From positions 24,365 through 88,364 of the forward strand of contig JAPWKG010000016.1 of NCBI GenBank assembly GCA_028283625.1: a stretch of 64,000 nt of DNA. Reading direction: 5' to 3'. A model generated the notes under the pieces. That model saw only the letters and a list, made by a program, of their open reading frames with translations. It did not search any database and was not told the origin of the DNA. Source of the stretch: Acidobacteriaceae bacterium (GTDB lineage Bacteria > Acidobacteriota > Terriglobia > Terriglobales > Acidobacteriaceae). Positions within the stretch are counted from its first letter, which is position 1, and every line of letters begins with the position of its first letter. Positions 59,334-64,000 of the stretch are shown piece after piece. The position numbers were made by a program, and so were the translations under genes.

Positions 59334-59445
59334 GGAAGCCCCCTCTGCCTGTTTTGGGTGGAGGGACTTCCATACTTAACGAGGTAGTTAACAGTCTGCC
59401 GCAGAGCAACTTCAGGTTGCTCTGCAGTTCCCATTCGGGGGTGAC

Positions 59446-59628
59446 GTGTCACTCGTTCATCCGGTGTCACAGGCAGCGCAGTTTTCAGAGCTACGGTCAC
59501 GGCACGTTTCTCGACTACTGGATGCCTCTAGCGACGGGCCGAAGGAACCGTCGCACTATGGCAAAGCCGCCCTGCTGGTCAGCATCGCCCAGCTCATCGT
59601 CGCCGTCATCGCCCTCCGCCGCAAGTAG
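59446..59628 (+). CDS. Small tail-anchored membrane protein
   Basis: 60 residues from a GTG with GGGGGTGAC just upstream. Hydrophilic first half, then YGKAALLVSIAQLIVAVIAL and a final RRK: a C-terminal membrane anchor. No family recognised; ends 33 bp before a large hairpin. Confidence 0.45.
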   Translation: MSLVHPVSQAAQFSELRSRHVSRLLDASSDGPKEPSHYGKAALLVSIAQLIVAVIALRRK

Positions 59629-59660
59629 GCCCCGCCTGCTCGCACCGCATCCACCTCTAA

Positions 59661-59712
59661 CCCTCGAAGCCCCTTCAGGCCGCCGTTAGGCGGCCTGAAG
59701 GGGCTTCGAGGG
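59661..59712. terminator. 24-bp perfect inverted repeat, probable terminator
   Basis: Arms 59661-59684 and 59689-59712 with a GTTA loop. It lies between the convergent small gene ending at 59628 and the lipoprotein gene ending at 59722. There is no T run on either side, so it may be a structural or element boundary repeat. Confidence 0.6.
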
Positions 59713-59721
59713 ATTGGTCGG

Positions 59722-60201
59722 TCATTTGGACTGAAGTGCCTTCACGTCCAGAGTGACCTTCGTATGCTCACTTGGTGCATCGCTTTCGCGGATTGTTCCA
59801 GTAGCCAACACAGCCTTGCCTAGCAACCCATTTGCCTCGATTTTGCTTTCAGGAGGGATGAACAACTGCACTTCACTTACATGAGGGAAGGCATCCCAGC
59901 ATGTTTTTGCTTTCGGATCGTCGATAGGGGTCATCGTGGCGGGTTTCCCCAGCTTCAGCAGATATACCTTTTCCCGAGCGTCTTTAGCTGGAGTTTCGCC
60001 GAAGCCAGGAGGGCCATAGAACATCCGCAGGGTCAACGTTCCTTCAAGCTGGATTCCCGGCGTATCGCATTTGTAGATTGCTTCTTTAACTCCTGCTGAT
60101 TGCTGAGCAAGGACTCGATTTTCTGGATGGCTCACGCAGGCCACTGTCCCAGCAAAGAGAGCTAGGACAGCGGCTGACGAGCATATGGTGCGACAGTTCA
60201 C
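59722..60201 (-). CDS. DUF4431-like exported protein, candidate immunity protein
   Basis: 159 residues from a GTG with AAGGAG upstream. Exported, with a possible lipoprotein cysteine (ALFAGTVACVSH). The middle part LEGTLTLRMFYGPPGFGETPAKD followed by YLLKLGKP and CWDAF matches my memory of DUF4431 proteins. It begins 17 bp after the third Rhs tip ends, the place of an immunity gene; an outside-facing protein would fit a toxin acting on the cell wall. Confidence 0.6.
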   Translation of the reverse strand: MNCRTICSSAAVLALFAGTVACVSHPENRVLAQQSAGVKEAIYKCDTPGIQLEGTLTLRMFYGPPGFGETPAKDAREKVYLLKLGKPATMTPIDDPKAKTCWDAFPHVSEVQLFIPPESKIEANGLLGKAVLATGTIRESDAPSEHTKVTLDVKALQSK

Positions 60202-60217
60202 ATCTACTCCTTGGAGA

Positions 60218-61152
60218 TCAGAAGTTGGTCGTAACAGATACGGAGTAGTTGCCGCGAGCGTTGAACCCTTCCTCGCTGGCTATTGCGCCTTCCAGCTTTT
60301 GGAACTGTGAAGGCGATAGAGAAGACAGAGGAGTGTTGCCACTGACTCCGAGCACGTTTGTTAGGAACTGCTGGTAGCCTGCCGTATTGTTTTCCATCGA
60401 GGGGGCATACTTCGCCACCGTAGCATTGATTGACAGGTTGAAGTAATCCCCTCCGGAGAGCAACGTATGAAGCGCCTGACGACCTGATCCTGCACCCGCG
60501 AACACTGCGAACCTACCATCTCTGTTCCGATTTGCCCGTTACGAGACGTAAACGGCCCTGCTGTGATGTCGCCGGGATTGTTGTCTCTATACGGATGGGT
60601 TCCATGATTGAACTGCGTCGTCTGCGAGTAGTCCCCCCGCGTGTTGATTGCCGTGTCCATGCCACTTGTCGAGACGCTGGAGTTCGGTTGGCCGAAGGAT
60701 AGCCCAGCCGGATTAGATTGGTAGAGGCTATTCCCGTCATCTGTCGTCCCTTGTACGCCGACCACTTGCCCCGATGTGTCGCCGGTCGTGGTGTAGATCG
60801 TGTTCACCGTTCCATCGAAGTAGTAACCGGAGTTCGCCTTCTCGGTGGTGGAGTTGTCGCAGTCGCCTCGATTGAAGCCTGTCATCGTTCCGTCGCCGCC
60901 GATATAAACGCAGTCGAGGCCATCAGGATCGACGTTTATAAGCGGGTTGTTCTGGACGTACGAATACATGTTGAAGCTCTGCGGGTTCGACAAACTTGTG
61001 AATGCCATCCCCGACGGATCGGACGATTGGAACCGTCCCATGCTCGAACCGTAATAACGCGCACCGAAGTAGTCGAGCCCTGATTCTGTGTCCCTTTCTT
61101 TGCCGGTATAACGGGATGCACAAGTGGTGGCCTGCATCCTAGTTGCATACAC
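60218..61152 (-). pseudogene. Orphan Rhs C-terminal tip with NNPGD-type (virion glycan-hydrolase-like) domain, frameshifted
   Basis: The first frame (61152 down to about 60500) has the Rhs core end YTGKERDTESGLDYFGARYY, then NPLINVDPDGLDC, then a new tip leading to RDNNPGDITAGPFTSRNGQIG. The continuation is in another frame: RFAVFAGAGSGRQALHTLL ... VAKYAPSMENNTAGYQQFL, to 60218. The joined tip resembles the NNPGN domain of phage virion proteins thought to act on peptidoglycan. A shift near 60500-60530 breaks it. There is no Rhs body in front, so it is a displaced tip. Start codon is doubtful (GTG 61152 or ATG 61137). Confidence 0.72.
61018..61124 (-). repeat. Rhs core-end repeat, copy 1
   Basis: About 105 bp encoding the end of the Rhs core (RYTGKERDTESGLDYFGARYYGS...). 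Very similar to 62219-62320 (shared up to GGGATGCACAAG) and to the window end at 63899-64000. Confidence 0.85.
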
Positions 61153-61181
61153 CTCATGTCACAACGTTGATCGACTGGTTG

Positions 61182-61493
61182 TTAGCGGAACATTCGTGGC
61201 GCGACTTTGAAAATTCCGAATATGCACTCTGCTAGTTCCAACAGAATCACGGCCCCGATCAACAGATCAAGTGACCATTTTGCAATCGGAGCTTTCCCCC
61301 ACGATCCGACGGCGAGTGATCCAGTCAACGTGATCGCTGCGGCAGTAAAGAGCAAGAACTGGTCTTTTGGATACATGCCCGGAACCGTACATATGTAAAC
61401 GCAAACCAAGAAAACGAGTGTGGCAACAAGAGCCGAAATCCGATATGCATTTCTCTGTGTTTTCGTGTTTCCGTCTATGGTCTGGTCGCCCAT
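61182..61493 (-). CDS. Three-helix membrane protein, candidate immunity protein
   Basis: 103 residues with GAGGAG six bases upstream. Three membrane helices (ISALVATLVFLVCVYICTV, FLLFTAAAITLTGSLAVG, WSLDLLIGAVILLELAECIF). It starts 9 bp after the second Rhs tip ends, where immunity genes lie. Not recognised by family. Confidence 0.66.
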   Translation of the reverse strand: MGDQTIDGNTKTQRNAYRISALVATLVFLVCVYICTVPGMYPKDQFLLFTAAAITLTGSLAVGSWGKAPIAKWSLDLLIGAVILLELAECIFGIFKVAPRMFR

Positions 61494-61502
61494 CTTGTCT
61501 CC

Positions 61503-62363
61503 TCAGTGGCAAGTGCTCGTCAGCGTGTTCGAGTTGTTGTCCCAGCTATCGGTGCATTGTTTGTTTAAGAGATCCATCAACTGGAAGGGATCGTAACCTG
61601 GCTGATAGCCATAATTGACGCCATTTGTTGGTGCCTTCTGTTGTCCAAAAAAGTTGGTGCTGTTCGACTTTAGATATGTCTTTGAGAGAGTCTTCCAAAG
61701 CGATTTAGGAGTGATAATGCTGCTCTTGCTAGGAAGCAAGCCCAAGATTTTCAGAGCTTGTACGCAAGTAGTGGTGCAGTTGTTTTTGAACAACATGTAA
61801 GGATTGGCACCTGGGGTCATATTGCGGATAAACTCGATCACCTTTTGAGCCTCTTCCGGGCTCGTTTGAATCGTGATCGACGCAAAGTTTTGCCGGATAT
61901 CATCCGCACTGAATGTGTGGCCTGGGCTGATAAATGAGTTCGTGCTGTTTACCGGCGCCCCCAGCGGCGTCAATCCATAGTCAGCATCATGGACAGGGCC
62001 GAAACTCATCGCTGCAGCATCGCCAGTCTGCTGATTCTCGGCAACGAACATTATGTGTCCGAAACTTGTGGGGTCAAGCGCACCTGACTTCTCGTAGAAG
62101 ACGGTTATGTCCTTGCCGTCATCATCCACGTACTTCAGTGGATTGTCAGTGGCGTACCCGTACTTGTTGAGCGTCTGCGGATTGAGTAAACGCTCGTCCG
62201 TTAGGTTCAATGGATCAGGCGACATCCATCTCCCCATGCTTGAACCGTAGTATCTGGCACCGAAGTAGTCGAGCCCTGATTCTGTGTCCCGTTCTTTGCC
62301 GGTGAAGTGGGATGCACAAGCAGCGAACGATATCATAGATAAAGACGTGTACATCGTACTCAT
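61503..62363 (-). CDS. Orphan Rhs C-terminal tip with papain-like (permuted NlpC/P60-type) toxin domain
   Basis: 286 residues from ATG 62363, which overlaps the stop of the preceding gene by 4 bp. It begins with 20 residues and then the Rhs core end HFTGKERDTESGLDYFGARYYGS, the cleavage-like MSPDPLNL, and NPLKYVDDDGKD. The tip carries TSFGHIMFVAEN and, about 110 residues later, LFKNNCTTTCVQALKILG: a His before a Cys in an NNC-T context, the order of permuted papain-like folds (DUF4105-like). Predicted toxin; target unknown. Intact frame. Confidence 0.75.
   Translation of the reverse strand: MSTMYTSLSMISFAACASHFTGKERDTESGLDYFGARYYGSSMGRWMSPDPLNLTDERLLNPQTLNKYGYATDNPLKYVDDDGKDITVFYEKSGALDPTSFGHIMFVAENQQTGDAAAMSFGPVHDADYGLTPLGAPVNSTNSFISPGHTFSADDIRQNFASITIQTSPEEAQKVIEFIRNMTPGANPYMLFKNNCTTTCVQALKILGLLPSKSSIITPKSLWKTLSKTYLKSNSTNFFGQQKAPTNGVNYGYQPGYDPFQLMDLLNKQCTDSWDNNSNTLTSTCH
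62219..62320 (-). repeat. Rhs core-end repeat, copy 2
   Basis: Second copy of the core-end sequence, nearly identical to copy 1 across CACCGAAGTAGTCGAGCCC and TGATTCTGTGTCCC. Confidence 0.85.
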
Positions 62364-62746
62364 ATTCCAGGCTTGTGTTGTTGTCTTCGCCCCCGATATC
62401 CAGTCGTCATAACGTAAACAGCGGCCAAGAGAAAAAAGCTCGTTTCCATCCAACTATCTCCCAGTGCGGTTATGAGTGGAAGATGCCGAGTGCGCATTTG
62501 GAAGATCATCACTCCCCCTATCCACTCAGCCCCTCCGACAGCTAACAGCGGCAGGCCGCTCCGACGAGAGATTGCCAAAGCGCCGACCTCCAAGACGAAG
62601 AAGAGCCACCCATACTGCAAGCCGGGGGGATTTGGTCCCCCGGTGTTGAAGTCGTGAGCGAACTGTGCGAGAGCGAGCAACAAGCCCTCGAACAGCGTCA
62701 GAAGAACAAGAGCAATTAGGAGTACCCACCCTACAGCGGTTCTCAT
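62360..62746 (-). CDS. Membrane protein, second candidate immunity gene of the Rhs module
   Basis: 128 residues with four predicted membrane helices (VGWVLLIALVLLTLFEGLLLAL at the N-terminus). It overlaps the gene before it and the orphan tip after it by 4 bp each (ATGA), so the four genes 64000 to 61503 are likely one translationally coupled unit. Family not recognised. Confidence 0.68.
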   Translation of the reverse strand: MRTAVGWVLLIALVLLTLFEGLLLALAQFAHDFNTGGPNPPGLQYGWLFFVLEVGALAISRRSGLPLLAVGGAEWIGGVMIFQMRTRHLPLITALGDSWMETSFFLLAAVYVMTTGYRGRRQQHKPGI

Positions 62747-63117
62747 CGGATTGACGTCTTCCTAACTGTTACCGGACGTCCAGACGTAGCAAGCAGCAGA
62801 GAGAACACTGTGTAGATTATCGAAGAGTAGCTGCAAATGACTGCATCTCCGATGGTGTGATTCGCTCCTGCGTGGAAGAGTGATGCTACGTGGAACGCCC
62901 ATGCAAGCAGGCCACATACGACACTCAAGTACCTAAATCTCTCCACGAAGCCACTTCCTAAACCCACCAGCTTCAGAAGTAACGAGACGACTCCATACCC
63001 GATTCCATTCGGTTGAGGTCCTACTGGCACAGAGGCGAGCATGATTAAGATCACTGCTTCATAAATGCATGCAGCCGCCATCACAGCGAGCGAAGCAAAC
63101 ACACCTAACTTCTTCAT
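62743..63117 (-). CDS. Membrane protein, candidate immunity for the phospholipase-like Rhs tip
   Basis: 124 residues, about four membrane helices (FASLAVMAAACIYEAVILIML, YGVVSLLLKLVGLG, YLSVVCGLLAWAFHVASLF, YSSIIYTVFSLLLAT). The ATG overlaps the Rhs stop by 4 bp. A membrane immunity protein fits a toxin acting on phospholipids. Confidence 0.7.
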   Translation of the reverse strand: MKKLGVFASLAVMAAACIYEAVILIMLASVPVGPQPNGIGYGVVSLLLKLVGLGSGFVERFRYLSVVCGLLAWAFHVASLFHAGANHTIGDAVICSYSSIIYTVFSLLLATSGRPVTVRKTSIR

Positions 63118-64000
63118 CGGATTGCCGTCCCTGGGTGCAACCTAAAATCGTATCCAGCTATCACTGTCAGTTGGTCACCATGCTTCAACCACTCGCTGAT
63201 CCTGGTTGATCCTGGAAGATTTGGATGGGCCGCAGCCCCAAGCGCAGCGTTACATCCCTGCGCCGCCGTAGCTTGTTGAAGAGTCATACTTCCTCCCACA
63301 CAGTTGTTGGCTGCCGAGATGCCCGCAGCGTCGAAGCATTCGTCATGAGCCTTGCAAGCTGCATCCAGAACGTTAGTTGGAACGCCTCCACCTCCATCAC
63401 CGCACCAGTGCGTGCCGAAGAGTCCCGTCGAATATGGGTCCATCGACGTTCGGATGTTGTGAAGGGGAAGCGATCCGGCATAGGCGTAGCCAGATATTAA
63501 GGACGTGTTGTTCGAGTCGATGGTGTCGATACTGGCCTGCTGCGAGTTCGCATAAACGCTGCTGTAAAACGCGTCCGTGGCTTGCCCATTGCCGAGCTGC
63601 GTACCGCCAGGCTGTCCAGACAGTCCTACATCGTTTGAGTTCGAGAAGAGAGTGACCTGTGTAGCAGTTCCGTCTACCCAATATCCCCCTGTCCCTTTGT
63701 TCTTCCCGCCATCGCCCATGCACTCCGTTTTGCTGCTGTTCGCATCCACAGATTCGACACCATTTCCAGCATTGTTGAGATACACGCAATCGTAGCCATC
63801 AGGATCAGTGAATTTCAGCGGATTGTTCAGCACATATGCGTACTGATTCCACGTCTGGGGATTGGCCAAATGCGAAGAGAAGAACCACCCTGGATCGGGC
63901 GACATCATTCGACCCATACTGGCACCGTAGTACCTGGCCCCGAAGTGATCCAAGCCGCTTTCGCTATCCCGTTCTTTGCCGGTATAACGGGACTTGAAAA
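63114..64000 (-). CDS. Rhs repeat protein, C-terminal part, with phospholipase A2-like toxin tip (5' end outside window)
   Basis: The frame is open at the right edge (FKSRYTGKERDSESG first visible) and ends at 63114, 295 residues visible. Rhs core end GLDHFGARYYGASMGRMMSPDP and NPLKFTDPDGYDC. The tip contains FGTHWCGDGGGG, then LDAACKAHDECFDAAG and a later NNC: the Gly-rich calcium-loop and CxxHD catalytic motif of secreted phospholipase A2. Release of fatty acids from membranes of a rival cell is the likely activity. It is the only tip that may still be joined to a full Rhs body. Confidence 0.82.
   Translation of the reverse strand, partial: FKSRYTGKERDSESGLDHFGARYYGASMGRMMSPDPGWFFSSHLANPQTWNQYAYVLNNPLKFTDPDGYDCVYLNNAGNGVESVDANSSKTECMGDGGKNKGTGGYWVDGTATQVTLFSNSNDVGLSGQPGGTQLGNGQATDAFYSSVYANSQQASIDTIDSNNTSLISGYAYAGSLPLHNIRTSMDPYSTGLFGTHWCGDGGGGVPTNVLDAACKAHDECFDAAGISAANNCVGGSMTLQQATAAQGCNAALGAAAHPNLPGSTRISEWLKHGDQLTVIAGYDFRLHPGTAIR
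63899..64000 (-). repeat. Rhs core-end repeat, copy 3 (at window edge)
   Basis: Third, more diverged copy (GATCCAAGCCGCTTTCGCT in place of the AGTCGAGCCC version), part of the main Rhs gene and cut by the window end. Confidence 0.8.

Overview
The window looks like chromosome of an Acidobacteriota species, probably family Acidobacteriaceae (Granulicella/Terriglobus/Edaphobacter relatives). The base composition is GC-rich, the set of genes fits (bacillithiol genes, an SMC with a long head insertion, the rpsP-khpA-rimM-trmD-rplS order), and a small cupin closely resembles the one known from Granulicella tundricola. No rRNA, complete tRNA or CRISPR array was seen.

Layout. 1-5.9 kb: a minus-strand operon holding a full trans-4-hydroxy-L-proline to 2-oxoglutarate route (epimerase, three-subunit D-hydroxyproline dehydrogenase, deaminase, semialdehyde dehydrogenase). 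6.2-8.0 kb: PerR-type repressor with a perfect palindromic operator, then ahpC and ahpD. 8-20 kb: housekeeping and redox genes (bshC, Nudix, cold-shock protein, polX, glutathione peroxidase, KimA-like permease, cysteine desulfurase, citrate synthase, glycine oxidase). 20-29 kb: coiled-coil membrane protein, M61 peptidase, a sulfite reductase/siroheme operon, an atypical LuxR-type regulator coupled to a PilZ protein, and an esterase-like protein without its nucleophile. 29-35 kb: ribosome and tRNA maturation genes (rpsP, khpA, rimM, trmD, rplS, rnhB). 35-45 kb: DUF1800 protein, MsrPQ, APC permease, a frameshifted PIG-L protein and a secreted repeat protein. 45-58.7 kb: smc, lipoprotein esterase, CvpA, Fis-like regulator, secretin, then a redox/regulator group (AKR, AraC, zinc ADH, LysR, Mn-type cupin).

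From about 58.9 kb the character changes to accessory DNA. A piece matching the 3' end of a tRNA marks a possible attachment site. It is followed by small membrane-protein genes and a minus-strand Rhs array: one Rhs protein running off the right edge with a phospholipase A2-like tip, then two displaced (orphan) Rhs tips with different predicted toxin domains. Each tip is followed by a candidate immunity gene and begins with the same repeated core-end sequence.

The most striking regulatory find is upstream of the sulfite reductase gene. A 16-residue open frame, MHREHANSCCCSRLGD, has three consecutive cysteine codons and is followed by stacked hairpins and a Rho-independent terminator just before the gene. 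This is the layout expected of cysteine-responsive ribosome-mediated attenuation. All functions are inferred by reading the sequence; no database search was run.
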